DNA of 46,066 nucleotides from positions 1 to 46,066 of the IMG/VR virus record IMGVR_UViG_3300035698_020066; one strand, 5' to 3'. This document shows positions 15,381 through 24,995 of this stretch, in pieces. Source of the stretch: a virus. The notes under the pieces were generated by a model. It searched no databases and was not told the DNA's origin. It was given only the letters and a program-made list of their open reading frames with translations. Each line of letters begins with the position of its first letter. The stretch's first letter is position 1. A program made the position numbers and the translations under genes.

Positions 15381-15655
15381 TGACATCACAAATCGATATC
15401 TGGAAGGCAAAGGTTGGATTTAAACTGACAAGATGGATAGGAGAGATTCTACCTCACAGCATGAATTATATCCGTTGCAAAAAATGCGGCAGTCCAGCGG
15501 TGGATTCGATATACCACAAGACAGGAACAGGATATTCACAAAGGACATACAAGAAATATTCATGCCTTGAATGTGGTGCAATATCATGCAGAGCAGATCA
15601 TGTCCTGACAGAGAAGCATCATAAGCGGTACACTAAAGACCTGGAAGCATACTAA
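15377..15655 (+). CDS. zinc-ribbon protein, 92 aa
   Basis: Two C-x2-C pairs (CKKCGSP and CLECGAI) separated by about 28 residues form a typical zinc ribbon, with a final Cys and two His after them. The N-terminus is amphipathic with KVGFKLTRWIGE. It overlaps both neighbours by 1-4 nt, so it is part of the surface-protein cassette. Its job between two exported proteins is unclear; a regulator or assembly factor is possible. Confidence 0.6.
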   Translation: MMTSQIDIWKAKVGFKLTRWIGEILPHSMNYIRCKKCGSPAVDSIYHKTGTGYSQRTYKKYSCLECGAISCRADHVLTEKHHKRYTKDLEAY

Positions 15656-18600
15656 TGGAATACAAATCAATAGCAGTAGAAGGATCAGTGATAGGCATAG
15701 CGATCATAGCCATCCTCATATTTCTCAATTATCCTGTAACTGAGCAAAGTTACTTCTGCGAAGCCGAGCCTATGGATCCAATGGAATGCGAGTATGGCAT
15801 ATCAGGGGGGAGCGGGACACGATGTTATCAGAAAGAGGATATCAAATCAGGTTATGAATACTGCAAGACTGGATGGAAAAGGATGTTTGATCACATCGAG
15901 CCAATCATCGTGCCGATAGTAGAACCCATTGAAGGGCAGCTAACCATCACCCAGGCATCCTACATCGGAAAGACCAAATGCTCAGGGCAGGAGTGCCTTG
16001 ATTGGAAAGAGGATATCAATCATAAGACTGGCGAGGTATGCTTTGATTATCAGGGCAAGATAGCCCTCACAGAGATAACCGTCAAGACTTCTAATGAGGA
16101 TAATAATGTATCACTGGTGAGCAAGAGAATCTGCATGGCAGGTGAAGAGCTTATCAGGATAGGGAATGGCACAATCCAGGTAGGACCAGTGAAGCAGATA
16201 ATCCTTAACAATAATGAGCATCAGACGAACATCACAGTCATATCGAATGGTGTGTACCAAAATCAGATAAGGGTTCATGTTAAGGATGGGAAGCAAGCAT
16301 TCAGCGTGAACATTACCGATGTGACTGAAGACACAAGGTTTACTATCCAATTACGATCAACCGATGTCCTGAAGCGGAGAGGGACAGCATACGGATACAT
16401 ATCTGAAGATAAAGGGATAGCGCAAGTTTGGGATATGTTTGATTTCTATGACTTGGTTAATTTGACGATGTGGATGGACGGTAGTAAGGAGATAGATATC
16501 ACCGCCACAGCGGTGTATGATGCGAAGAAGGGTGTGGCTGAAGCTGATCCCATATATGAGCGAGTGGCATCATCAAAAAACTATTTTAATCAGACATATT
16601 ATAATGCATCCACTGGAGGAATTGAATTAAATTCATCGTTCTCAGAAGGGCACACTTTCATGGCATTCAACCTTACAATGAACGGAACTACTCAATATGT
16701 TCATAACATAACCATTATAGCGACTGACCCAACAGCAGTAAGGATAAGGCCATATGGAGTTAGGAAACCCTGGGATAAGGATATGGTGTATCATGGTTTG
16801 ATGATGGGGGGGGATGAAGCAAAAGATTATTTGGGGATAATGACCATGACCTATGATATGTCTGATCCAACTGGAACTGCGAACCAAACCCCTTTCGGAA
16901 TTTCATTCGATGATTCAATCAATGGTGGGGCAGGGGATAGGATTGTTGAATTAACATCCACTTCTGATGATATATTTAATTCGTTTAGAGAAGAGGGTGA
17001 CTTCGGCATTTATGTCGATGCTTTGATTAAGGTATACCAAAATAGTGACATTTTGGTAAGGGCTGAAAATATTGTATTGTTAGATATTAGATCAACAGGG
17101 ATAAGACTTTATATTTGGAATGAAGACACAACCTGTATCCAAGCAACAACCGCTGACGCTCCAGCAGGATCAAGGCATTTGATAGTAGCGAACAGGAACG
17201 CTTCTGGTTGGGGGCAGTTGTTCGTTGATGGTGTTTTGAAAGATCAAGAACCTTGCATCGGTGCCTGGACTGATTCAGAAAGCCTTTTCAGTATAGGATC
17301 AGACGGAGGATCATCAGAGTTCAGCGGTGAATTGTATGAAGTTCTTATAAGGAATAGTTCCTTCACATATGAAGAAGCAGTCAATATGACCAGGGGAGAT
17401 TATAATGTTACGCAAGGCCAGACAGAATACACTCCAGACTCTAATGGATTTATTGATGTGTCGAGTGAGATAGTTCTTCAAAATATAACTCACATGAATC
17501 TGGACATAAAATCAATCGCTAATGCCAACATCTCAGTAATAAATATCGGATTCGGAACTGAGCCAAAGACCTCGGTAGTTATCCCAGACACAGCAGCACC
17601 CAGTTTTATTGTAGAACCTTATAACTCTACAACCACCAATGAGTCTGTAACGATACCCTGGACAGCAAGCGAAGCTGTGAATTATACAGCAAGGATAACC
17701 GATAGTCCTGATTACACAGGGGGCACTTTAATCAGTGATGATACTGATTGCACATCATGTAGTCAAGAATTCACATCACTTAATAATTTAACCAGGTATT
17801 ATGTAAACATTTCAATATGGGATCCATCAGGGAACTGGAACACCAGCAACACATCCTTTATGACATCACAAACCCTAAAGGATATAATCCCACCATTTAT
17901 CACTTTAAGATCATTGGTCAGCAGGACGAATGAAACTATCAAAGTAAGATTAAATTATTCCGAGGTATCAAACGCCACGATGGCTGTGGGAATTTGTCCA
18001 TCTCATGCAGGCATTAATTCATTCACGGATATAACATTCACAGCGAACAAAACATATGAAATTTCCAATTTAATAAATAATACATACTACTGCTGGAACG
18101 TGACCTCATTTTCAGATAACTTAGGGAACATGAATGATTCAGGCTATAATTTTTCATATCAAACATCAAAGACAGCAGTATTGAGCGGGCAAGATGAATG
18201 CGTGGTAGACCGAAGTTGTTGTAAAAATATCGGATTAAATTATCTATGTTTCAGGAACGATAGTGATCCCACGATACCTCAAACATCCGATAACATTGCG
18301 ATCAAAGATTTTAACACTTCAGATACAAAATATGCGTATCTGCATTACAGAGGATCAATATTTAAAAAGTTCGATTCAGATAACCAGGAGTATGGGTTTG
18401 GTAACATACAAGCCATAGGTTATGCAAGCGATGGTCTTGCAATAGAAGTCAGTGCGAACGGCCAAATATTGAATAATGTTGATAATTATTTATGGAGTCC
18501 GGACAGGATGATTATACATGATATATTTACCAATTTTGAAGTGGAAATTCAATCATCACCAATATCCAATTATTCATTTATTACAATGGGTCGTATCAAT

Positions 18601-21600
18601 TGTACCTCTGCGACTGATTGCAAATTTTCAATAGATTTTGATAAATCAAGCGGTGCCCATGATTATAATTTAACTTACGTTGAGAATGTCGTAGGAGAGT
18701 ATGATGGTGTTTTAATAACATTTTACCTGACTACCACAAGGAGCGCATCACACAATTATTCATTCTATCTACTGACCAACACCACTGTGGGATCCTTCAA
18801 TCAAACCCCTGATTCAGCTGGTGACGAGGCAGCATTATTCATTAATATCTCTGCTGGACATTACACAGACCTCGTATGGTTATTGACCACACCTGAAGAT
18901 TTACACCATGCAAAATACAGATTAGATAATCCCATAACCACATTTGAAAAAGCCAGTGATGATGTTGAAGATTTCCATAATATGTTTAAATATCCTGATG
19001 CAGCTAAAAATAACGAAGAAAAACTGAGATACTACAGAGCAATATACAATTACTGGTACTCCATAGTTTCAGACAATCGTACTGATTCTTATTGGGGGGA
19101 TCACGAAATAATATCACCAGATGGCATCCATTATGGTGGGGTTTGGATTTGGGATTCATTCTTCTCAGCAATAGGATTAATAGGATCATGCAAGAATTCA
19201 TCGCCTGAATGTTACCAAATGGCAAAGGATTGGGCGCAGGTTTTCATTGAGAACGCATGGGCAACAGGGCAATGGCCAAGGGAAGTATGGTCCAATTATA
19301 CAGGACTTTCATGGCAAGCTCCAGGTGGCTGGCCTTTCGTGTTATTGGAGATATACCAAAAGGATGGTGATTCAGAATTTTTATGTGATACTGCATACTC
19401 ATCATTAAAAGGTTTTCATAATTTCATTTATTCAACTAAAGATTCAGACGGTGACTTAGTATTCCAATGGGGAGGTACAAACTCAGGATGGGACGCATCT
19501 ACCAGATGGGAAGGAGGGGAGAAAGAAGCACTTGACATTCAAGGTTGGATGATTTTGGGTGCTGAAGCACTTGAGAACATTGCAGGAGTATGCAATGTGT
19601 CTGAACAGAACCATTGGCGTGAAAGGAAAGAGAATTATACAATCGCAGCACAGGGTCTTTGGAACAACTCATTATTTTATGATAACACTCCTGCGACAAA
19701 CGTCCCATCCCTTGTCAAAGGAGTAGCAGTTATAAGCCCTGCCATGTATTTCATGATGTTTGCAAATGTCACAAACATCACCCAGGAAGAGGCAATAATA
19801 ACTGAACTTCACAATCCTGATACAATAGGGGTATGGGAACATAACATTATTAATCCCACAATCTCAAGATCGCACCCAGGCTACAAAAACGGTTCAGCGT
19901 GGAACGGATCAACATGGATGAACATTAATGGCGTGGCATGGTTAGGATTGAAGAGGCAGGGGTATGAAGCCGATGCAAATTATTTAAGGAATTATTCAAT
20001 GTTACCAATGTTAGACGATTTTATAGGATTTGAATGTTACAACTCAAAAAGTGGTGAATTATCAACATCATACAATCATGTCCCCTATATGTGGTCAGAT
20101 GCGATTTATTTGGCTATGATGCATAATTGGACACCATCATACGCAACGGTGGCAGCCACCACCAATGACACCCAAGGAGTTCTTAATCAATGGATTACAT
20201 CAGTCACCAGGGGCAGCAATGACACATTATCCGTCCCAGCATTCAACTCAACCGATGCAGACGGTGATACTATCACATACTGGGTTAATTCAACCATCCT
20301 ATCAATCAACGACTCAGGTTGGATAAACGATTCAGTCATACCAGAATCAGACGCAGGAGTATACTCAATCAATATGACGGTGAACAGCTCCGGTGCAATA
20401 TTCGGGTCAAAGATATTCACTTACACGATACTTGATAGAACCCCTCCAGTCATCAGAAACATATCGAAAACCCCATCAGATTTGCAACAGAATAGCACTG
20501 GATTATTGGAATTAATATGGAACGTTTCGGATCATTCTCAAATAAATTATTCAGATATAACAATTTCATTCCTTCTTGAAGATGAAGATGGTAATGCCAA
20601 TTACTCTCATATCAGACCACCGACAAATGATAAAGCATACACATTCTTCGATGTACATGGAGATGAATATAGAATCCTTCTCGCAGATGGTAGAGGAGAT
20701 AACAAACCTTATGATAATTATAAAATTGATGGAGAACCTTTATTTCCTGATAATTATTCGCACATAGTTGTGAATAATGGTAGTATATATTTGACTATAA
20801 CCCCTTGGCAGCATTCAGGATTGTACGGTGCAATCGTAAACTTCTCAGACATAGTGGAGACAAGGATATTTAGGTCAGAAGTAAAACTGTCAAGAGGTAG
20901 AATGGAGAAAGCTGAGAAGCATGATAAAATCATAATTGATAAAACATCCCAAGGATTATTCAAGTTCTGGATGCAACCGTCAATGGTTGGCAAGTGCAAT
21001 TATACCACCATTGCAATGCAAAACATCAATTACACTGACACCCCGAACAAGGTATTAGATTTGCGTGTTTGTAATAATACATACTATGATTCGTGTACGG
21101 TCACAGCAACAGGATTAACATGTCCTCAGACATGTATTGAAGATACAGATAATTGCGTGTACTTGAATAATCTTCAATTGGCAGCACTTCAAGCTCCAAG
21201 AACTTATACAACAAGAAATTCCAGCTACCTTCGAGGCGAATATCCTATTACCAATGATGAATTTGGTGGAGTTCATATTGAAGATTCAGTTTATCTATGC
21301 CTCACATCAAAATCATCACAATCTAAAGGATCGTATGTTGTAAGGTGTGCTAACACATCATCAGGGACAAACGTATCATTCCATGATACTATGACATCCT
21401 GGACAGGCGATGGCACAACCATGACCAATACATACTGCACAGCGGACTTGTGGTTGGCTCATGCAGTGGAAGGAGATCATTCAATCATAGGAATATTTGC
21501 AACCGACACTCACGGCAACAATAAAAGTGAATTGAACATGATACATGATGATATCGGCGATGTCAATCATCCAGTATCAATACCAAACATTGAAAGCTAC

Positions 21601-22782
21601 GCATTAGGGCGTTATGTCTTCGGTGATGAAAGTAATGAAAATAATGATTTGAACGGGACGTATGCAGGAATAATGACACTTCATGTAAACATAGGGGTAG
21701 ATGCTGACGGCTCATGTGCTAACCACACTTTATATCTTTATAACAATTCCAAGTTTTACCAAGAAATTAATAATTCATTCTGTTCAGAAGATGGGAGCGA
21801 TATGCACATATTCGTTGACACGACTGAACATCCAGACGGTGATGCATACACATATAACATCACAGCCACAGGGTTCACAATCACTGGTGAACAAGATGCA
21901 GCTGACAGGCAATCAACTTTGATAACTTCAAACTTCACCATAGATAATACTGCACCAAGCGTGACATTGATATCCCCACCCACCACTCAGATTAATCAGA
22001 CAAGCATGGACATTACCTTTGTATGGAACTATTCTGAGAGGAAGATTGCAAACTGCTCCCTCATAATTAATGGAAGCATTGACCAGACCAATACAAGCCT
22101 GACGCAGAAGGCAGAGCAATACTTTCATAAGAGCTTCGCATCAAAGCAGACAATCAAATGGAACGTGACGTGCTATGATGAAGTTGGCAATGAAGGTGTG
22201 AGCATAGGAAGGATCCTGCAACTGAATTATACAATCGATGTAAGCAGCATCACATCCACATTGGTAAGCCCTGCAGATAACGTTCTGAACGATACAGGGA
22301 CATTTAACATGACATGCTCATTCATCGCATTGAAATCAGGTGGTAAGAACATAACTTTATGGACCAACCACACAGGGACATGGGGATCATACGCAACGCA
22401 GGATGTCACAGGAGAGAGTGGAAGTGCAAGCATCCTGCTGACAGGAGTGCCCAATGGGACAACATTCGCATGGAACTGCCTGGCATGTAACAACATGACG
22501 AACTGCAGCTACGCACCAGCGAACCGCACAGCGACATACAGATTTTATAGGGACTTCGCAGAGCCAGTGCAGATCAAGAACGATGAAGATTCAACCCCAG
22601 GAATTGTACTATGGACTAATGGGAACCTGAACATAAGCGGAAACATGACCCTAAACACATTCTACCTACCAGCGCAGACAGCCACATGCCTCCCTGGGAC
22701 CATAACAGCCCATCAAAATTGGATATATCTCTGCAATGAAACGGCAGCATGGCGCAGGTTATTCGTGCCAGTATGGACATAA
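15655..22782 (+). CDS. giant surface protein with LamG-like, FN3 and GH37/GH63-like glycosidase regions
   Basis: 2375 aa. Residues 10-30 form one membrane helix (VIGIAIIAILIFLNY). Next come a Cys-rich section, a LamG/concanavalin-like domain (about 420-570, GQLFVDGVLKD, LYEVLIRNSSF), FN3-like repeats (about 644-850) and an (alpha/alpha)6 glycosidase region (about 1140-1490). That region has VWIWDSFFSAIGL (1163), SGWDASTRW (Asp1280, like the trehalase acid) and FECYNSKSGEL (Glu1460). A cadherin-like and further Ig-like domains follow, with many sequons. It is probably an anchored or virion depolymerase or receptor protein; catalysis is inferred. Confidence 0.75.
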   Translation: MEYKSIAVEGSVIGIAIIAILIFLNYPVTEQSYFCEAEPMDPMECEYGISGGSGTRCYQKEDIKSGYEYCKTGWKRMFDHIEPIIVPIVEPIEGQLTITQASYIGKTKCSGQECLDWKEDINHKTGEVCFDYQGKIALTEITVKTSNEDNNVSLVSKRICMAGEELIRIGNGTIQVGPVKQIILNNNEHQTNITVISNGVYQNQIRVHVKDGKQAFSVNITDVTEDTRFTIQLRSTDVLKRRGTAYGYISEDKGIAQVWDMFDFYDLVNLTMWMDGSKEIDITATAVYDAKKGVAEADPIYERVASSKNYFNQTYYNASTGGIELNSSFSEGHTFMAFNLTMNGTTQYVHNITIIATDPTAVRIRPYGVRKPWDKDMVYHGLMMGGDEAKDYLGIMTMTYDMSDPTGTANQTPFGISFDDSINGGAGDRIVELTSTSDDIFNSFREEGDFGIYVDALIKVYQNSDILVRAENIVLLDIRSTGIRLYIWNEDTTCIQATTADAPAGSRHLIVANRNASGWGQLFVDGVLKDQEPCIGAWTDSESLFSIGSDGGSSEFSGELYEVLIRNSSFTYEEAVNMTRGDYNVTQGQTEYTPDSNGFIDVSSEIVLQNITHMNLDIKSIANANISVINIGFGTEPKTSVVIPDTAAPSFIVEPYNSTTTNESVTIPWTASEAVNYTARITDSPDYTGGTLISDDTDCTSCSQEFTSLNNLTRYYVNISIWDPSGNWNTSNTSFMTSQTLKDIIPPFITLRSLVSRTNETIKVRLNYSEVSNATMAVGICPSHAGINSFTDITFTANKTYEISNLINNTYYCWNVTSFSDNLGNMNDSGYNFSYQTSKTAVLSGQDECVVDRSCCKNIGLNYLCFRNDSDPTIPQTSDNIAIKDFNTSDTKYAYLHYRGSIFKKFDSDNQEYGFGNIQAIGYASDGLAIEVSANGQILNNVDNYLWSPDRMIIHDIFTNFEVEIQSSPISNYSFITMGRINCTSATDCKFSIDFDKSSGAHDYNLTYVENVVGEYDGVLITFYLTTTRSASHNYSFYLLTNTTVGSFNQTPDSAGDEAALFINISAGHYTDLVWLLTTPEDLHHAKYRLDNPITTFEKASDDVEDFHNMFKYPDAAKNNEEKLRYYRAIYNYWYSIVSDNRTDSYWGDHEIISPDGIHYGGVWIWDSFFSAIGLIGSCKNSSPECYQMAKDWAQVFIENAWATGQWPREVWSNYTGLSWQAPGGWPFVLLEIYQKDGDSEFLCDTAYSSLKGFHNFIYSTKDSDGDLVFQWGGTNSGWDASTRWEGGEKEALDIQGWMILGAEALENIAGVCNVSEQNHWRERKENYTIAAQGLWNNSLFYDNTPATNVPSLVKGVAVISPAMYFMMFANVTNITQEEAIITELHNPDTIGVWEHNIINPTISRSHPGYKNGSAWNGSTWMNINGVAWLGLKRQGYEADANYLRNYSMLPMLDDFIGFECYNSKSGELSTSYNHVPYMWSDAIYLAMMHNWTPSYATVAATTNDTQGVLNQWITSVTRGSNDTLSVPAFNSTDADGDTITYWVNSTILSINDSGWINDSVIPESDAGVYSINMTVNSSGAIFGSKIFTYTILDRTPPVIRNISKTPSDLQQNSTGLLELIWNVSDHSQINYSDITISFLLEDEDGNANYSHIRPPTNDKAYTFFDVHGDEYRILLADGRGDNKPYDNYKIDGEPLFPDNYSHIVVNNGSIYLTITPWQHSGLYGAIVNFSDIVETRIFRSEVKLSRGRMEKAEKHDKIIIDKTSQGLFKFWMQPSMVGKCNYTTIAMQNINYTDTPNKVLDLRVCNNTYYDSCTVTATGLTCPQTCIEDTDNCVYLNNLQLAALQAPRTYTTRNSSYLRGEYPITNDEFGGVHIEDSVYLCLTSKSSQSKGSYVVRCANTSSGTNVSFHDTMTSWTGDGTTMTNTYCTADLWLAHAVEGDHSIIGIFATDTHGNNKSELNMIHDDIGDVNHPVSIPNIESYALGRYVFGDESNENNDLNGTYAGIMTLHVNIGVDADGSCANHTLYLYNNSKFYQEINNSFCSEDGSDMHIFVDTTEHPDGDAYTYNITATGFTITGEQDAADRQSTLITSNFTIDNTAPSVTLISPPTTQINQTSMDITFVWNYSERKIANCSLIINGSIDQTNTSLTQKAEQYFHKSFASKQTIKWNVTCYDEVGNEGVSIGRILQLNYTIDVSSITSTLVSPADNVLNDTGTFNMTCSFIALKSGGKNITLWTNHTGTWGSYATQDVTGESGSASILLTGVPNGTTFAWNCLACNNMTNCSYAPANRTATYRFYRDFAEPVQIKNDEDSTPGIVLWTNGNLNISGNMTLNTFYLPAQTATCLPGTITAHQNWIYLCNETAAWRRLFVPVWT

Positions 22783-22783
22783 T

Positions 22784-22990
22784 ATGCCTCACAAGCCCAA
22801 TTCATGCCCACAATTGGATGATTACCAGGCAGGAACCATAGCAGCAAGAGAGCTGGAATACTTAATTCTTACAGACAACCCCCGGACCCTATGCAGCGTA
22901 ACAGAAGAGAACGACTGCCAGCAGCAAAGCCATAAGCAGGCATACGTAGGAACAGTTTTATACTACTACTGCAATGCAAGCCCACAATGA
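22784..22990 (+). CDS. small Cys-containing protein, 68 aa
   Basis: The ATG at 22784 lies one base after the giant gene's stop. The product has four cysteines, an acidic centre and an aromatic C-terminus (VGTVLYYYCNASPQ). A longer frame from 22736 would overlap the giant gene and is less likely. The stop overlaps the next start (ATGA). It may be a partner of the giant protein; family unknown. Confidence 0.5.
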   Translation: MPHKPNSCPQLDDYQAGTIAARELEYLILTDNPRTLCSVTEENDCQQQSHKQAYVGTVLYYYCNASPQ

Positions 22991-23472
22991 AACTTACACT
23001 CGATGATTTAAAGCGTAAGCCCATGGAGATAGAAACTATAAGGAATTGGGCAGAAGAGATCATGATGTACATATTCACCAGGAGCCAGGAGAACTTAGTG
23101 CGGGACATTGCATGGGGTGACGCAACCAACCCCAGCATCAGGAAAGATACAAAGATAAGCGATACAGGATTCCTGCTGCGATCAGGCAAACCACCATTCT
23201 GGCGAGATGATAACACGATTAGTATTGAGTACGATGCGCCGTATGCCTTATTCGTGGAATACGGTGTTGACCCTCACCCAATGGATCCAAGCAAGCTCCA
23301 TGGATGGGTAAGACGCAAACTCAAGATAACAAATAAGGGGAAGGCTGCCAAGGTGTCGTATGCGATAGCGGGCAAGATAGCCAAGGAGGGAATGGACCCT
23401 CACCCCTTCCTGCGCCCAGCGATCAATGACGCAATAAGCAGGTACAATCTCCAAATCCTTGGTCCCAAATGA
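22987..23472 (+). CDS. HK97 gp10-like neck/tail-completion protein
   Basis: 161 aa, within the family's size. The hallmarks are a central strand with SIEYDAPYALFVEYG, a G-x-D-P-H-P turn, and the final HPFLRPAINDAIS, which is the diagnostic end of gp10-like proteins. These proteins sit at the head-tail junction in long-tailed phages. It is placed before the protease rather than after the capsid, an unusual order caused by the surface-protein cassette next to it. Confidence 0.8.
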   Translation: MKLTLDDLKRKPMEIETIRNWAEEIMMYIFTRSQENLVRDIAWGDATNPSIRKDTKISDTGFLLRSGKPPFWRDDNTISIEYDAPYALFVEYGVDPHPMDPSKLHGWVRRKLKITNKGKAAKVSYAIAGKIAKEGMDPHPFLRPAINDAISRYNLQILGPK

Positions 23473-23476
23473 AAAC

Positions 23477-23484
23477 TTTAAATA
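23477..23484 (+). promoter_or_regulatory. archaeal TATA box, predicted leaderless transcript
   Basis: GAAAAC followed by TTTAAATA (23477-23484) resembles BRE plus TATA. Its centre is about 26 nt before the ATG at 23507, the normal archaeal TATA-to-start distance, so transcription would begin at or next to the start codon. No Shine-Dalgarno is present. It would drive the coil/TM, protease, scaffold and capsid genes. Confidence 0.6.
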
Positions 23485-23506
23485 CAAGTATCATCATTAG
23501 GCATAC

Positions 23507-23842
23507 ATGCCCAAAAAAGACGGTGCCGAAGTGACCAATCTTAAGGTCTTCACTGCCGTCCTTGATGAGAGGCTGAATAATCTTAAAGAGCATTTCTCGC
23601 AAGAGATCCAAGATATCACAGTACAATTTAATAAGGGCACAGAACGTATGGTGCAGATCGAGAAGAGGACAGCAGCATACCAAAAGGATTGTTATAAGGA
23701 AATAATCAAGCCCATGAAGAAGAGAATCAGTACCATGGAGCGTACCCTTAATGATGCCAAGGTCGTGGTCGGCACAATAGGTGCCTTATGCGGAGCAGCT
23801 GCGGGGATTATAGTGATGATAGTCAACAAAATGATCAGGTGA
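23507..23842 (+). CDS. coiled-coil protein with C-terminal membrane helix, 111 aa
   Basis: Residues 1-80 are charged and helical with heptad-like spacing (LDERLNNLKEHFSQEIQDI). Residues about 85-108 form a membrane helix (VVGTIGALCGAAAGIIVMIV) ending in Lys/Arg. This layout matches XhlA/holin-associated phage proteins. It follows its own predicted promoter. A role in lysis or membrane attachment is inferred. Confidence 0.6.
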   Translation: MPKKDGAEVTNLKVFTAVLDERLNNLKEHFSQEIQDITVQFNKGTERMVQIEKRTAAYQKDCYKEIIKPMKKRISTMERTLNDAKVVVGTIGALCGAAAGIIVMIVNKMIR

Positions 23843-23847
23843 AACCA

Positions 23848-24936
23848 ATGCCAATGGAACCCCAAATGTCAATAATCAAAGGAGATAGTCCAAAGCAGTA
23901 CCCACAGGATGAGATCGTTAATGAGGATGACAGGATAGCCAGGGGCTGGGCATCAGTTGAAGTGAAGGATAACGATAATGAGATAATCCCTATTTCAGAT
24001 ATGAAGAAGACTCTAAATACCTGGATGAAAAGGGGAGCACCCATCACTGATCAGCATAGCAATAGGGTGGTAGGTCGTGGTCTAAATTGGCGAGAGAAGG
24101 AGCATCCTAAAAGCAAGAAGCCAGCGATAGAGATTGACTATCAGATTCATAAGGATTACAGCATCGATGATGAAGTATGGGATGAGATCAAGTCCAACAA
24201 GCGCAAAGGATTATCATTCGGTGGAAGAGAGACAAAGGCAGCGAGCTTTAAAACTGAGAAGGACGGCAGCATAGCCAGGACCCTGGCAGGCATTGAAGGC
24301 TACGAGATAGCATCCGTGCAGGATCCATGCAACACGCTGGCAACTAACACAGCAGTAAATTTTCTGGCTAAGGGATCCAGCAAAGCAAAGGAAAGCGGAT
24401 CCAGGAGCAATAATGATGTCCTTGCCTTGATGATTCATGCCAAGGCATACGAGGAATTGACTGATCAGGAGAAAGAAGATGTCAAGAGTTTCAAGGAATA
24501 CACAGAATCATTCTTAAAAGCACTGAAGAAAGGCTACGCTGGGAACATAATGAAACCCTTCGCAGGATTCAAGGACTTCGATGCATGCGTGCTCGCTCAG
24601 AAGGAGAAAGGGCATGATGAGGAGAGCTCACTGAAGATATGCGGTAGGATCAAAGCTGACACGGAGAGAAACAAGATGAAATCTAACGAAAAAGGTCCAG
24701 GTGGCCATACACCTGATGCAACAGGACCGCATGGAGCAGGCATGGGTCCAGGGGAAGGTAAGGCTGATGGTGCCGGATTGGATGACGAGAAAAAAAAGCA
24801 AGTTAAAAAAACTTGCATCCCACCTAACCAATCAGAGAAATCCATCAATAAATCCATCCAGCACATGGCCATGATTCGCATAGGCAAGAAGCTCAAAGGG
24901 ATTGAGAAGTCCCTGAAAATAACAAAACTTAAATAA
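23848..24936 (+). CDS. prohead protease, XkdF-like
   Basis: ATG 23848 has AGGTGA a few bases upstream, so the longer frame from 23788 is rejected. Residues about 20-180 match the XkdF-like serine protease pattern: RIARGWASVEVKDND, ITDQHSNRVVG (candidate His) and KGLSFGGRE (candidate Ser), ending GIEGYEIASVQDPCN. A second module (about 245-285), GFKDFDACVLAQKEKG then SLKICGRIKA, is a short motif seen in phage head proteins. A Gly/Lys-rich tail follows. It should cleave scaffold and capsid during head maturation; it directly precedes the scaffold and capsid genes. Confidence 0.8.
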   Translation: MPMEPQMSIIKGDSPKQYPQDEIVNEDDRIARGWASVEVKDNDNEIIPISDMKKTLNTWMKRGAPITDQHSNRVVGRGLNWREKEHPKSKKPAIEIDYQIHKDYSIDDEVWDEIKSNKRKGLSFGGRETKAASFKTEKDGSIARTLAGIEGYEIASVQDPCNTLATNTAVNFLAKGSSKAKESGSRSNNDVLALMIHAKAYEELTDQEKEDVKSFKEYTESFLKALKKGYAGNIMKPFAGFKDFDACVLAQKEKGHDEESSLKICGRIKADTERNKMKSNEKGPGGHTPDATGPHGAGMGPGEGKADGAGLDDEKKKQVKKTCIPPNQSEKSINKSIQHMAMIRIGKKLKGIEKSLKITKLK

Positions 24937-24944
24937 TAGGGGTT

Positions 24945-24953
24945 ACATATAAA
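24945..24953 (+). promoter_or_regulatory. possible TATA box before scaffold and capsid genes
   Basis: ACATATAAA lies about 45 nt before the ATG at 24996, leaving a leader of roughly 20 nt that contains GGGAGGTG. A second AT-rich site (TTAAATAAT, near 24929) overlaps the protease stop. A separate promoter for capsid genes would make sense, since they are needed in large amounts. Confidence 0.35.
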
Positions 24954-24995
24954 CAATACCCAAATAAACAACACTCAAAGGGAGGTGCTCTACCC

